Positions 23,922 to 33,133 of a stretch of 64,000 nucleotides of DNA are shown piece by piece. Numbering within the stretch: position 1 is the stretch's first letter; every line of letters begins with the position of its first letter. The position numbers and the translations under genes are program-made. Below the pieces are notes generated by a model. It made no database searches, was not told the origin of the DNA, and saw only the letters and a list, made by a program, of their open reading frames with translations. The stretch covers positions 1 through 64,000 of the forward strand of contig CAVYZF010000021.1 in NCBI GenBank assembly GCA_963772955.1. The letters are read 5' to 3'. The stretch comes from Gp6-AA40 sp963772955. GTDB taxonomy: Bacteria; Acidobacteriota; Vicinamibacteria; Vicinamibacterales; UBA2999.

Positions 23922-24908
23922 TCAGCGAGGCCGGCTCGACATCGCGTCCTCCCAGGTGCTCCAGTCGGAGCCCATCCCATAGGGGACCTGATGGAGCACG
24001 GACTCGACGGGACCGATCAGTCCTTTCTCTATCTTGAAGAACTCGGCAATCTGCCACGTCCACGGAATACTCGGGCCTGACGACACTCTGCGACCGTCTG
24101 CCAGCGTGCCATTGCGAGCGTCGCCCGATCCGTTGTCGAAGAACGCAAACGCGAATGCGATACCGCGCTCGCGATCGATCGCCACGAAGCGGCGATCGCG
24201 AATGCGCGTGACGTAAAAGAACACGCCGGACTGAAACTGCTGCAGGCAGCTCGTTCGCGAACGATTTGGTGGCGTCGGGAGCGCGCCCGGGATGGACGAT
24301 GGATCGCCGGCGGTCACCGCTCCGTTCTCGAGTCGAGCGCACGACTCGTGCAGTGGATACACGCCCGTGCCGTCGTTCAATTCGATCCCCGAGAAATACA
24401 TGTTGGCGATGCGCACGAGATCGGCGCGCGAGTGCTGCTCGGCCTCCGGCACGGCGGTGTACCACGCGCGCCGCGGTGCCGCAATCCGGTCGAGACTTTC
24501 TGCCGCGTCCTTGTTGCGGATGACGAGCGTCTCGATCTCGGCAATCTTCTGCTGAACGACTCCGAGCCTGAGCACGAGAATCGTCGGCGTCTCTGCCTCG
24601 CGAATCGTGCCCATCAGGACAGCCTGACCGGCGTCCAGGTCGGCCATGTCGAGGCGATAGCCGCCCTTGCCAGTCACCGTGTGCCAGAGCCCATCGCCGA
24701 GCGCGAGCCGCTGTCCGTTCTCCGTGAACTTGACGGTCGCTGCCACTGGCAGCCGTGACGGCTCACGTGCGACTAGCGCCTCGATGTAGCGATCGAGAAA
24801 GCCGGTCAGGCACATTCGATCGCAGGGCGCTTGGCCCTGCGCCGCGGCCGGGACGATCGAACACACAAATGACATCACCGCGACACATGCAGTGATTGGG
24901 AGTCTCAT
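23922..24908 (-). CDS. Secreted hypothetical protein (two DUF8021-like halves)
   Basis: The ~328-residue protein begins with a signal peptide (MRLPITACVAVMSFVCSIVP, cleavage after AAA). I chose this start because GAGGTG precedes it at good spacing; the open frame is 22 codons longer. It has two similar blocks, FLDRYIEALVAREPSRLPVA and DLVRIANMYFSGIELNDGTG, each starting an SnoaL/NTF2-like fold. Four Cys in the mature part may form disulfides. No enzyme function is assignable. Confidence 0.7.
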   Translation of the reverse strand: MRLPITACVAVMSFVCSIVPAAAQGQAPCDRMCLTGFLDRYIEALVAREPSRLPVAATVKFTENGQRLALGDGLWHTVTGKGGYRLDMADLDAGQAVLMGTIREAETPTILVLRLGVVQQKIAEIETLVIRNKDAAESLDRIAAPRRAWYTAVPEAEQHSRADLVRIANMYFSGIELNDGTGVYPLHESCARLENGAVTAGDPSSIPGALPTPPNRSRTSCLQQFQSGVFFYVTRIRDRRFVAIDRERGIAFAFAFFDNGSGDARNGTLADGRRVSSGPSIPWTWQIAEFFKIEKGLIGPVESVLHQVPYGMGSDWSTWEDAMSSRPR

Positions 24909-24958
24909 GCGAGCACACCTCATCATCGGAGGCACGGATTGTAGAGCAGAACTGTGAA

Positions 24959-24970
24959 GGGTCTGACCCC
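24959..24970. repeat. GGGTCTGACCCC palindromic motif
   Basis: A single copy of the GGGTCTGACCCC palindrome is followed by GCACA. The same unit occurs as an inverted pair at 38171-38219. Such units are dispersed in many GC-rich genomes. Confidence 0.6.
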
Positions 24971-25075
24971 GCACACTTAACCAGAATTAATCCGGCAGTC
25001 ATGTCGCGCCTCCCGGAACACTCGTCCAACTGAGTAGAAGCGCTCGCCGAATGGACATCGTCCGCAGGAGGCTCT

Positions 25076-25549
25076 ATGGGTGCTGTCACGAAGAAAGTTG
25101 TCATTTTCACCGTCGGTCTCACGACGCTGGGAGCTGTCGCAGCCAGTGCGGCACCGCGCCACGGGTTTGTGGTGGCTCCTCGAATCGTCGTGCACAGACC
25201 GTTTGTCTACGATCCGTTCTGGGGACCGTGGGGGCCGTACGCGTATACGTATCCCTATGCCTACAACGCGTATCCACAATCCGACATCCGCACTGAAGTG
25301 ACGCCGAAGGACGCCGCGGTCTATGTGGATGGCTACTACGCCGGCCGCGTCAGCGATTTCGATGGTGCGTTACAGCGCCTGCACGTCGCGCCCGGCGGTC
25401 ACAGCATTACGTTCTACCTTGATGGATTCCGAACCGTGACGCAGGACGTCTACGTGCGACCGGATTCAACGGTCAAGATGAACGAGAACATGGAGCGGCT
25501 GGCACCTGGCGAGACCAGTGCTCCAGTCCAGACGCCGACCGAAGGTTAA
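25076..25549 (+). CDS. Secreted PEGA-domain protein
   Basis: The 157-residue protein has a signal peptide (VVIFTVGLTTLGAVAASAA), an aromatic-rich linker (Trp/Pro/Tyr between residues ~45 and 65) and a PEGA domain: RTEVTPKDAAVYVDGYYAG, LQRLHVAPGGHSITFYLDGF. PEGA domains are small surface or periplasmic beta folds, common in Acidobacteriota, thought to bind the cell wall or other proteins. Confidence 0.85.
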   Translation: MGAVTKKVVIFTVGLTTLGAVAASAAPRHGFVVAPRIVVHRPFVYDPFWGPWGPYAYTYPYAYNAYPQSDIRTEVTPKDAAVYVDGYYAGRVSDFDGALQRLHVAPGGHSITFYLDGFRTVTQDVYVRPDSTVKMNENMERLAPGETSAPVQTPTEG

Positions 25550-25574
25550 TCGTCTACTTCTCGACAGGCAGTAG

Positions 25575-26603
25575 ATGTGTGACGGACGCGAGGGTTCGAA
25601 CGGTTCTTCGTCGGCGGCGTTCGCCGCTCGAGCCCTCGCGCTCGCCGTCGTCGTCACGATCGCCTTCTACGCGGTTGCGGGACTGACCGAAGCCACTCTG
25701 ATCCGTGTACTTCAGCCCACTGAACTGGAACTGGATTGGATCAGCGACGCTGTTCTCTCGAGCGCGCTCGGCATCGCCGTCTACCTCTGGCTGCATCTGC
25801 GCGCGACGCGACGCGCGCTGACGGAGCACGAGCGCACCGAGCTCGTCATCCAGTCTCAACTATCGATGGCTGAGGCCATGCAGCGACGGCTGCTGCCGCC
25901 GGTTCCCGGACCCGTCGATGGCTTCGAATGGGCTGCCCTGCTGACGCCCGCTGGCAGGATCGGCGGCGACTTCTTCGACTTCATCGACCCCGTTCCTGGC
26001 GTTCGCCTTACGCTGGTTGCCGACATCTCCGGCAAAGGGATCTCGGCGGCCATGGCGCTCACGCTGCTTCGGTTCACGTTTCGCCACGTCGCGCACGACA
26101 CGCAGAGCCCTGCCGATCTCACCTCTCGTATGTCGTCAGCCCTCTACGGAGAGTGGCACGGCGAGCCCTACGTGACCTGCCTGATCGCACGAATCGATCT
26201 CGTCGGGCGAACGTTGACCTATGCGAATGCCGGGCATCCGCCTGGCATCCTCGTTCGCAATCGAGGAAACCACGAGTTGACCGAAGGTGGACCGCCGCTC
26301 GGCCTGCTGGCAGACGCCACCTATACCGAGGAACAGCTGGACCTGATCGCAGGAGACGTGTGCGCGCTGGTCACGGACGGAGTCACAGAAGCCTTCGACG
26401 ATCCGTCGCGTCCATGGCGAACCGTGATCGCGGACGCCGTGCGAAACGGACGATCGGCGCAAGCCATCTGCAACGCGGTGATGTCTGATGCGCGCGAGGG
26501 CCACGGGCCTCGCGGTGTCGATAACTGGACTGACGATCGGACCGTCGTGGTCGTTGCGCTCGACGGGGGCGATCGTCTCGCCAGTCAGCGCCGAACCTCT
26601 TGA
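25575..26603 (+). CDS. RsbU/SpoIIE-type PP2C protein phosphatase, membrane-bound
   Basis: The 342-residue protein has two N-terminal TM helices (~20-38, 52-76), a short coiled-coil linker and a PP2C-like phosphatase domain (~115-335). Metal-binding motifs are visible: GGDFFDFI, LVADISGKGISAAM, LTYANAGHPPG and LVTDGVTEAFD. Such enzymes dephosphorylate anti-sigma antagonists in partner-switching pathways; no RsbV/RsbW partner is adjacent. Its 3' end overlaps the convergent outer-membrane factor gene by 19 nt. Confidence 0.9.
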   Translation: MCDGREGSNGSSSAAFAARALALAVVVTIAFYAVAGLTEATLIRVLQPTELELDWISDAVLSSALGIAVYLWLHLRATRRALTEHERTELVIQSQLSMAEAMQRRLLPPVPGPVDGFEWAALLTPAGRIGGDFFDFIDPVPGVRLTLVADISGKGISAAMALTLLRFTFRHVAHDTQSPADLTSRMSSALYGEWHGEPYVTCLIARIDLVGRTLTYANAGHPPGILVRNRGNHELTEGGPPLGLLADATYTEEQLDLIAGDVCALVTDGVTEAFDDPSRPWRTVIADAVRNGRSAQAICNAVMSDAREGHGPRGVDNWTDDRTVVVVALDGGDRLASQRRTS

Positions 26604-28024
26604 GTGGTGGGTAGCTGCGACGTGCTCCATCCACCGCCCAGAGCCTGAATCAACGACACGCTCGCCAGCGACTGCTTTGTGCGGAGATCGACTCGGTCAC
26701 GCTGGTTCTCGAGGAGGCTCGTCTGCGCGGTAATGACTTGAAGATAGTTGACGAGGCCGCCACGATACTGCGTAGTCGAGATATCGAGCGACTGCTGCGC
26801 CGCAACGACGGCTCGATCGACGATCTCTGTCTCCTGGGCCAGGATGCGCAGCGCCGACAGCGCGTCCTCGACCTGCTGGAATCCCGTGAGCACCGTCTCT
26901 TTGTAGTTCGCCACGGTCGTGTCGTACGCTGCCTCGGTCACCTTGACCTGCGCGCGACGCTTGCCGCCGTCGAAGATCGTTTCGGCGAGCTGCGCGCCGA
27001 CCGACCACAACCCCGTCGGCGCGGCGAAGAGGTCAGCAATCGCGACGGCCTGAGAACCCGCACTGCCGCCGAAACTCAGGTCGGGATAGAACGCAGCCTT
27101 GGCGACGCCAATCTGCTGGTTGGCGGCAGCGACCCGCCGCTCGGCTGCAGCGATGTCGGGCCGTCGCTCCAGCAGTGACGAAGGTAACCCGACTGGCACC
27201 ACCGGCTGTGACGGTTGTGCCGCTGCGGCGGATATCGACACCTCTGACGGCGCGTGGCCCGCCAGCACAGCGATAGCGTGCTCGAACTGAGCGCGCGCAA
27301 TGCCGATGTCTGCCAACTGCGCGCGCGCGCTTTCCAATTGCGTCTGAGCGAGCGCCACGTCGGCCATCGATACGACCCCGCCCTGGAAACGATCCTGCGT
27401 CAGCTTCAAATACTCCTCGTACGAACCGACCGCCTGTTCGAGCAGGGTGCGATCGGCATCGAGGCCCCGCACCTGGAAGTAGTCGCTTACGAGCTCGGAC
27501 TGATACAGGAGGCGCGCGCTTTCGAGATCAGCAGCGGACGCTTGCGCGATGGCGGCATTCGCCGCGACGCTGTGACGAATGCGGCCCCACACGTCGGCGT
27601 CATACGACACGTCCACCGGAACCTGATAGAGGTCACCCTGATGCAGTGCCGCGCCGCCGCCAGCATGCGTGGCTGATGCGGTTGCCGTGACCGTCGGCAA
27701 CTGATCGGCCGCAGTGACGCGCACCGCCGCCCGCGCCGCGCGATACTGCGCTTCCGCCGCCAGCACATTCTGATTCGAGATGCTCACCTCATCCTCGAGC
27801 GTGTCGAGCGCCGGCTCGTTGAACGTCCGCCACCACTGTCCACGCACCGCCGCATCGTTGGGCTGTGCCGTCGCCCATCCTGAAGGCGGGGCCTCTCGAT
27901 ACGCCGGCGGATTGGGCATCTCAGGACGCATGTACTTCGGTCCGATGGCACACGCCGTCGTCGACAGCAGCATGGCTGCCGAGGCGCACACGACCATCCC
28001 ATTGCGACTCACTCTTTTACTCAT
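26585..28024 (-). CDS. Outer-membrane efflux lipoprotein (OprM/NodT family)
   Basis: The ~479-residue protein has a lipoprotein signal (MLLSTTAC, acylated Cys) and two outer-membrane efflux repeats. Signatures include IGPKYMRPEMPNPPAYRE, YDADVWGRIRHSVAAN, VSMADVALAQTQLESAR and GLPSSLLERRPDIAAAERRV. It forms the trimeric exit duct for the upstream MacA/MacB-type pump. The start MSKRVSRNG overlaps the permease stop by 8 nt. Confidence 0.93.
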   Translation of the reverse strand: MSKRVSRNGMVVCASAAMLLSTTACAIGPKYMRPEMPNPPAYREAPPSGWATAQPNDAAVRGQWWRTFNEPALDTLEDEVSISNQNVLAAEAQYRAARAAVRVTAADQLPTVTATASATHAGGGAALHQGDLYQVPVDVSYDADVWGRIRHSVAANAAIAQASAADLESARLLYQSELVSDYFQVRGLDADRTLLEQAVGSYEEYLKLTQDRFQGGVVSMADVALAQTQLESARAQLADIGIARAQFEHAIAVLAGHAPSEVSISAAAAQPSQPVVPVGLPSSLLERRPDIAAAERRVAAANQQIGVAKAAFYPDLSFGGSAGSQAVAIADLFAAPTGLWSVGAQLAETIFDGGKRRAQVKVTEAAYDTTVANYKETVLTGFQQVEDALSALRILAQETEIVDRAVVAAQQSLDISTTQYRGGLVNYLQVITAQTSLLENQRDRVDLRTKQSLASVSLIQALGGGWSTSQLPTTQEVRR

Positions 28025-29252
28025 AGCGAAGTGCCTCAATCGGATTCAGGAAGGCCGCCGTGCGAGCCGGGTAGTAGCCGAAGAACACGCCAACCAGCGC
28101 TGAGAAGAGGAACGACACCGCGACTGCCAGCACGCCGATGTCGGTTGACCACTGGGCGAAATACGAGATCGAGAACGACGTCGCCACGCCCACGAGGATG
28201 CCGATGATGCCGCCCAACAGCGAGAGCGTCACGGCCTCCACCAGGAACTGCGCGAGGATGTCGCGCCGCTTCGCGCCGACGGCGAGCCGCAGACCGATCT
28301 CGCGCGTCCGTTCCGTCACCGACACCAGCATGATGTTCATGATCCCGATGCCGCCGACGATGAGCGAGACCGAGGCGATCGCTCCGAGGAGGATCGCCAT
28401 CACCTGCGCAGACGATTCCTGAGCCGCGAACACTTCGGCCAGATTGCGTACCGAGAAGTCGTCATCGAGACCCGGCAGGATCCGATGCCGCTCGCGCAGC
28501 AGCGCATCCATCTCCTGGATCGCCTGGTCGATGGCCTGTGGGTTGACCGCCTGCACCATCACGGACCCGACAGCCTTTGCGTTGGCCTTGTTCACGCCGA
28601 GGACTTTCTGCGTGGCCGTTGAAATCGGGATCAGGATCACGTCGTCCTGATCCTGACCGGTGGGCGATTGGCCTTTCGGAGTCAGCACACCGGCAACCGT
28701 GAACGGCACGTTTTTGATGATGATCACCTGACCGGTCGGATCGTTGTCGCCGAAAAGATTCTCTGCGACGGTCTCTCCGAGCACGGCTTGCTTGGCGAAG
28801 GCGTCGACATCCTGCGTCGTGAAGAACTGGCCCGACGTCATCGTGTAGTCGCGCAACGTCATGTAGTCAGGTGTCACGCCCTGAACGACGGTCGCCCAGT
28901 TGTTGCTCCCGTAGACGACCTGCGCGCCGCCGCGAACCGTGGGCGCCGTCAAAGCGACAGATGGGCATTCGTCAGCGATCGCTCTCGCATCGTCGGTGGT
29001 CAGCGTCGCGACGCCTCCCGACCCCAGTCGCACGCCGTTGCTGCTGATGCTGCCGGGCAAGACGATGATCAGGTTGCTGCCGATGCTCTGGATCTGCGCC
29101 TGGATACGTTCGGTCGCGCCGGCGCCAACGCCCACCATGGCAATGACCGCCCCGACGCCGATGATGATGCCGAGCATCGTGAGTGCGGACCGCGTGCGAT
29201 TCACCTGAAGCGCGCGCAGCGCGATGCGTGAACTGGTCAGCAGCTTTTTCAT
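28017..29252 (-). CDS. MacB-type ABC transporter permease
   Basis: The 411-residue FtsX/MacB-fold protein has an N-terminal TM helix (ALTMLGIIIGVGAVIAMVGV), a large periplasmic domain (~45-280) and three C-terminal TM helices (IASVSLIVGGIGIMNIMLV, then SLLGGIIGILVGVATSFS and a last helix before GYYPARTAAFLNPIEALRYE). The ATPase is a separate gene (29249-30007), overlapping by 4 nt. With adaptor and duct it would expel macrolides, lipopeptides or similar compounds. Confidence 0.95.
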   Translation of the reverse strand: MKKLLTSSRIALRALQVNRTRSALTMLGIIIGVGAVIAMVGVGAGATERIQAQIQSIGSNLIIVLPGSISSNGVRLGSGGVATLTTDDARAIADECPSVALTAPTVRGGAQVVYGSNNWATVVQGVTPDYMTLRDYTMTSGQFFTTQDVDAFAKQAVLGETVAENLFGDNDPTGQVIIIKNVPFTVAGVLTPKGQSPTGQDQDDVILIPISTATQKVLGVNKANAKAVGSVMVQAVNPQAIDQAIQEMDALLRERHRILPGLDDDFSVRNLAEVFAAQESSAQVMAILLGAIASVSLIVGGIGIMNIMLVSVTERTREIGLRLAVGAKRRDILAQFLVEAVTLSLLGGIIGILVGVATSFSISYFAQWSTDIGVLAVAVSFLFSALVGVFFGYYPARTAAFLNPIEALRYE

Positions 29253-30007
29253 GACGAACTCCGCGTGTCGGCGGCCTCCTCGGGCACGGCACGAAGATCT
29301 TCAGCGGCGTCGCGCGGATGCTCGACGCGCTCGTCCTTCTGCAAACGCCCGTCCTTGAAGTGCAGTGTCCGATGCGCGTAGGCGGCGATCTCCGGATCGT
29401 GGGTGACGACAATCAGGGTGATGCCTTTGTCGCGGTTCAACTGCTGAAAGATCGCCATGATCTCGAGGCCCATCCGCGAGTCGAGCGCTCCGGTCGGCTC
29501 GTCGGCGAGGATGATTCCGGGATCGTTGACGAGCGCCCGGGCAATAGCCACGCGCTGCTGCTGCCCACCGGAGAGCTGACTGGGTTGGTGGTCCGAACGA
29601 CCGGCGAGTCCCACCGCGAGCAGCGCCTTCTGCGCCCGCTCGCGTCCGACTGCCGCGGGTGTCTCCGTATACAAGAGAGGCAACTCAACGTTCTCGACCG
29701 CGCTGGTGCGTGCGAGAAGGTTGAACTGCTGAAACACGAACCCGATCTGGCGGCTCCGGATTTCAGCAAGCTCGTCGCTCTCGAGTAGACCGACGCTGAT
29801 CCCGTCGAGCGTGTAGGTCCCCGAGGTGGGGATGTCGAGGCACCCGAGGATGTTCATGAGCGTGGACTTCCCCGAGCCGGACGGGCCCATGATTGCGACG
29901 AAGTCTCCGCGCTCGATCTCGAAGGAGATGCTCTTGAGGACGTGCACGGGAACTTCGCCAAGCCGGAAGTCCTTGACCAGGTGCTGAACGCTGATGATGG
30001 CTGGCAT
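29249..30007 (-). CDS. MacB/LolD-type ABC ATPase
   Basis: The 252-residue nucleotide-binding protein has Walker A GPSGSGKSTLMNILG, Q loop FVFQQFNLL, signature LSGGQQQRVAIARAL, Walker B ILADEPTGALD and the H-loop His in VVTHDPE. It energises the permease encoded directly downstream. It starts 8 nt after the adaptor gene stop. Confidence 0.96.
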   Translation of the reverse strand: MPAIISVQHLVKDFRLGEVPVHVLKSISFEIERGDFVAIMGPSGSGKSTLMNILGCLDIPTSGTYTLDGISVGLLESDELAEIRSRQIGFVFQQFNLLARTSAVENVELPLLYTETPAAVGRERAQKALLAVGLAGRSDHQPSQLSGGQQQRVAIARALVNDPGIILADEPTGALDSRMGLEIMAIFQQLNRDKGITLIVVTHDPEIAAYAHRTLHFKDGRLQKDERVEHPRDAAEDLRAVPEEAADTRSSS

Positions 30008-30015
30008 GTTCCACC

Positions 30016-31356
30016 TCAGAACCCCGGGCCCCTGCCGACTCCAGCGCCTTGAGTTCGAGTTGCAGCGGCTGCGGACTTCGCCAACGCCGCGAGAATCACG
30101 CGGTCGCCCTCATTCAACGCCCCGCCTGTCACTTCGGTGAATGTGCCGTCGGTGTCGCCAGTGGTCACGGCGACTCTTCTCGGCCTGTCCTTGCCGTCGA
30201 GCACCCACACCGCCTTGTCGGGAGACGCCGGCGCGCGAGAGTTTCCTGTCGGCCGCGCGCTCTGCGACGCATCCGATGCGGGGTGATAACGGAGCGCCGC
30301 GTTCGGAACTCTCAACACATTCGGACGCTGGCTCACCAGCACCTTCACGTTCGCCGTCATGCCTGGGAACAGTGTCAGGTCGGCGTTCGAGACACCAATC
30401 ACCGCGTCGTAGGTGATCACGTTCTGCACGTTGATCGGTGCCTCACGGATCGATGTGACGGTGCCAGTGAACGTCCGGCCCTGATATGCGTCGACCGTGA
30501 ACGTCGCGGGCTGGTTCACGCGAACGCGGCCCACATCGGCCTCCGACACGTTGGTATCCACCTGCATCTTGGTGAGGTCTTGCGCGATGAGGAACAACGT
30601 CGGCGCAGACAGGCTCGCCGCGACCGTCTGGCCAACGTCAACGTTTCGCGACACCACGACACCATCGACTGGTGCCGTGATGCTCGTGTGATCGAGGTCG
30701 ATCTGCGCCGACTGCCGCGCGGCCGTGTACTCCTGCACTTGCGCCTGGTTCGCCGCGACCAGCGAGTTCGCGACGTTGAGCTGCGCCCTGGCCACCTTCA
30801 CGTTGTCTTCCGCGGCCTGTTTTTGCGCAACGAGCGCGTCACGATCGGCCACAGCCGACGCGTAAGTCGTCTGCGCCGTCTCGAGGTCCTCCTTGGCCGT
30901 GGCATTCTCCGCGAGCATCACGACGCGACGATCGACCTTGACGCGCGCGTCCTCGACCAGCGCCTCCGCCTTGGTGACGTTCGCCACCGCGGCGGCCAGC
31001 GACGAGGTCGCGGCCTGAATGTTGGCGCGCGCCTGCTCGACGACTGCCTGGCTGTTGGCTACGGACGCGCGCGCCGCATCGAGCGTGGCTTGCGCCTGGT
31101 TCACTTTGGTCTGAAACGGCGCGGGGTCGATACGCGCGATCAGTTGTCCCTTGCTGACCTTCGTGTTGAAATCGGCGAAGAGCGCCTGGATGTTGCCCGA
31201 TACCTGAGATCCGACCTGAACGGTGACGACCGCATTGGGATTGCCGGTCGCCGACACTGTCATATCGATGTCACCGCGGCCGACCGTCGCCGTTCGGGTA
31301 CTCGACGTCAGCGCGACCTTCAAGCCATTCCCACGCGACCAGCGTGAAAAGAACAC
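30016..31356 (-). CDS. MacA-like periplasmic adaptor (N-terminus probably frameshifted)
   Basis: The 446 residues, read from a GTG, contain the lipoyl/hairpin/barrel architecture: VQVGSQVSGNIQALFADFNT, KVSKGQLIARIDPAPFQTKV, a ~170-residue coiled-coil hairpin and APVDGVVVSRNVDVGQTVAA. The frame as read lacks a membrane anchor. A better start exists at ATG 31402 (GGAG upstream), encoding MGIHSRKTAMVGGAACVLFT, then LVAWEW, in another frame. The 1387-nt span is one base too long. A 1-nt insertion near 31330 therefore probably separates the signal anchor from the body. It is the first gene of the efflux operon. Confidence 0.85.
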   Translation of the reverse strand: MFFSRWSRGNGLKVALTSSTRTATVGRGDIDMTVSATGNPNAVVTVQVGSQVSGNIQALFADFNTKVSKGQLIARIDPAPFQTKVNQAQATLDAARASVANSQAVVEQARANIQAATSSLAAAVANVTKAEALVEDARVKVDRRVVMLAENATAKEDLETAQTTYASAVADRDALVAQKQAAEDNVKVARAQLNVANSLVAANQAQVQEYTAARQSAQIDLDHTSITAPVDGVVVSRNVDVGQTVAASLSAPTLFLIAQDLTKMQVDTNVSEADVGRVRVNQPATFTVDAYQGRTFTGTVTSIREAPINVQNVITYDAVIGVSNADLTLFPGMTANVKVLVSQRPNVLRVPNAALRYHPASDASQSARPTGNSRAPASPDKAVWVLDGKDRPRRVAVTTGDTDGTFTEVTGGALNEGDRVILAALAKSAAAATRTQGAGVGRGPGF

Positions 31357-31533
31357 ACGCTGCCCCTCCCACCATTGCCGTCTTCCGGCTGTGAATCCCC
31401 ATGTCCACTCCAGATCGTTGTCATCTATGAAGGTAGACGGGGTGCGAGATAAGCGCGTCGTGAACCGGTGATTAATTTGCGTTCAGACGACCGTGCGCGA
31501 CGGACGGTAGAATACGCGGCACCGGAGGACGGG

Positions 31534-32904
31534 ATGGGAACCGAGTCGAACGGCAAGCGGCGTCTGACGAGACGGCGTGTTCTGAAAGCAGGAGCGACCG
31601 CACTCGGCGGTGGCACAGCGCTTCTCACTGGCATGCCAGGCATCGGCGCGCAGAACGCGCAGGCTCCAGCCGTCGCCACGAACACGCAGACCGGACGTAC
31701 GTTCCGAGGGCTCGTGCGTCACGACAGCACGATCGACGTTCAGCAGATGAGACTGCTGCCGATCGATCCGAGGCAAGTCGTCATCCGCTCAACGGCGGTG
31801 GCACCGTGCTACACGATCGTGCGCAGTGCCCTCGCCACCAACGCCATCCGTCGCGCCGAGGTCCCCAATCACTGCGGCTTCGGCGTCGTCGAGGCTGTCG
31901 GCGCGATGGTCAAACGCGTGCAGGTCGGCGATCGCGTCCTCGTCGCCGGTACGTCGCAGTGCGGGCAGTGTTACCAGTGCCTGCATGGCCGGCCCGACTA
32001 CTGTCAGTTCACGTTTTTCTCGAACGCGCCGGGGGTCGAGGCGTTTCCGCCATTCGCGCAGATGCTCGACGGCACGCCGGTGTACGCTCAAGCCGGCATC
32101 GGCGGCATGAGCGAGATCATGACGGCCTTCGAGGAGTACTGCGTCCCGCTCTTCACGGATCTGCCGGCCGCACAGCTCACGCTCCTCGGTGATCAGCTCG
32201 CCTCGGGCTTCGCTGCAGGCCATGCCGACGTGCACTTTCAACCGGGCTCCGACGTCGTCGTCTTCGGCGCCGGGCCGGTCGGCCTCGGTGCCGTCCAGGC
32301 GGCTCGCGTCACCGGGGCCGCGCAGGTCATCGTCGTCGACCCAATCAAGTACCGCCGCGATTTCGCGATGACGATGGGCGCAACGATGACACTCGATCCT
32401 AACGCCGAAGGGGACGGCATCGTCGAGCGCATCAGAGAGATCTGTCGGGGCCCAAACGATCGCCGGTTCGCCGGCGGAACGAGCTGGGGACGCGCTGCGA
32501 ATGCCGTGATCTCTCGCGGCGCTGACTTCGTGGTGGAGGCGGCTGGTTATCAGGCGCATCCCCCGAAGGTCGAGACCCAGCCCGACCCCACGAATGTAAA
32601 GACCGTGCTACAGGCGTGGGACTGCACGCGCGCCGGTGGCCACACGATGCTGATGGGATTCACCCTGCAGCCCGTCCCGTTTCCCGGCGCCTCGCTGGCG
32701 CTTTTCGGGCGCACGATTCACCCGGGGCAGCAGGGTGGCCTTCACGTCATGCGCGACATCCCGCGCTACGTGAAGTTGATCGAGAAGGGCAAGATCGACG
32801 CGACCTCGGTGATCACGAAGAAGTACACGCTCGACGAAGGCCGGCAGGCCATTGTGGATACCGGTGAGCGCACGATCATCACGGGCGTCATCGAGTTCGC
32901 TTAG
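31534..32904 (+). CDS. Tat-exported zinc-dependent alcohol dehydrogenase
   Basis: The 456-residue protein starts MGTESNGK, with GGAGG just upstream. It has a twin-arginine signal (TRRRVLKAGATALGGGTALL). The medium-chain dehydrogenase core follows: structural-zinc Cys set CGQCYQCLHGRPDYC, Rossmann motif VVVFGAGPVGLGAVQAARV, cofactor Asp in VIVVDPIKYRR. A catalytic-zinc ligand set resembling the usual C..H-E is less obvious. An NAD-dependent enzyme outside the cytoplasm is odd; the cofactor may be carried in by Tat. Confidence 0.85.
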   Translation: MGTESNGKRRLTRRRVLKAGATALGGGTALLTGMPGIGAQNAQAPAVATNTQTGRTFRGLVRHDSTIDVQQMRLLPIDPRQVVIRSTAVAPCYTIVRSALATNAIRRAEVPNHCGFGVVEAVGAMVKRVQVGDRVLVAGTSQCGQCYQCLHGRPDYCQFTFFSNAPGVEAFPPFAQMLDGTPVYAQAGIGGMSEIMTAFEEYCVPLFTDLPAAQLTLLGDQLASGFAAGHADVHFQPGSDVVVFGAGPVGLGAVQAARVTGAAQVIVVDPIKYRRDFAMTMGATMTLDPNAEGDGIVERIREICRGPNDRRFAGGTSWGRAANAVISRGADFVVEAAGYQAHPPKVETQPDPTNVKTVLQAWDCTRAGGHTMLMGFTLQPVPFPGASLALFGRTIHPGQQGGLHVMRDIPRYVKLIEKGKIDATSVITKKYTLDEGRQAIVDTGERTIITGVIEFA

Positions 32905-32940
32905 GGTTTGATCGGAGTCAACCTCCAAAATACCGGCAGT

Positions 32941-32958
32941 CCTCCGACATGACGGAGG
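32941..32958. promoter_or_regulatory. Inverted repeat, candidate activator site of the fermentation operon
   Basis: CCTCCG-ACATGA-CGGAGG is a perfect 6-bp inverted repeat about 100 nt upstream of the sigma-54 -24 element at 33055. Enhancer-binding proteins usually bind at this distance. No T-run follows, so it is a poor terminator for the dehydrogenase gene. Confidence 0.35.
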
Positions 32959-33052
32959 CGCTCCATCACTCGCCGATAGATGACCGCTATGTGTACCGGT
33001 CGAACTCTCGCTGAGACAAGCACTTCCAACCTCGTGACGGTGATCGTCTCAT

Positions 33053-33069
33053 CCGGCACGACCTCTGCT
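33053..33069 (+). promoter_or_regulatory. Sigma-54 promoter for the serine-to-acetate operon
   Basis: CCGGCACGACCTCTGCT matches the -24/-12 consensus TGGCACG-N4-TTGC with GG (33055-33056) and GC (33067-33068) at the required 10-nt interval. It lies about 65 nt before the serine dehydratase ATG. A sigma-54 activator gene is located at the far end of the same cluster. Confidence 0.55.
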
Positions 33070-33133
33070 CCTTACCGTCCGCCAAGTCTGCGTTCGTCCA
33101 TCGAACACCGTTTTTCGAGTGTGAGGCACCGAT

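Noticed and set aside
29900..31347. 432-codon rightward ORF opposite the efflux adaptor gene
   Set aside because: It is an antisense shadow of macA in GC-rich DNA; it is His/Arg/Leu-rich with no domain signature.
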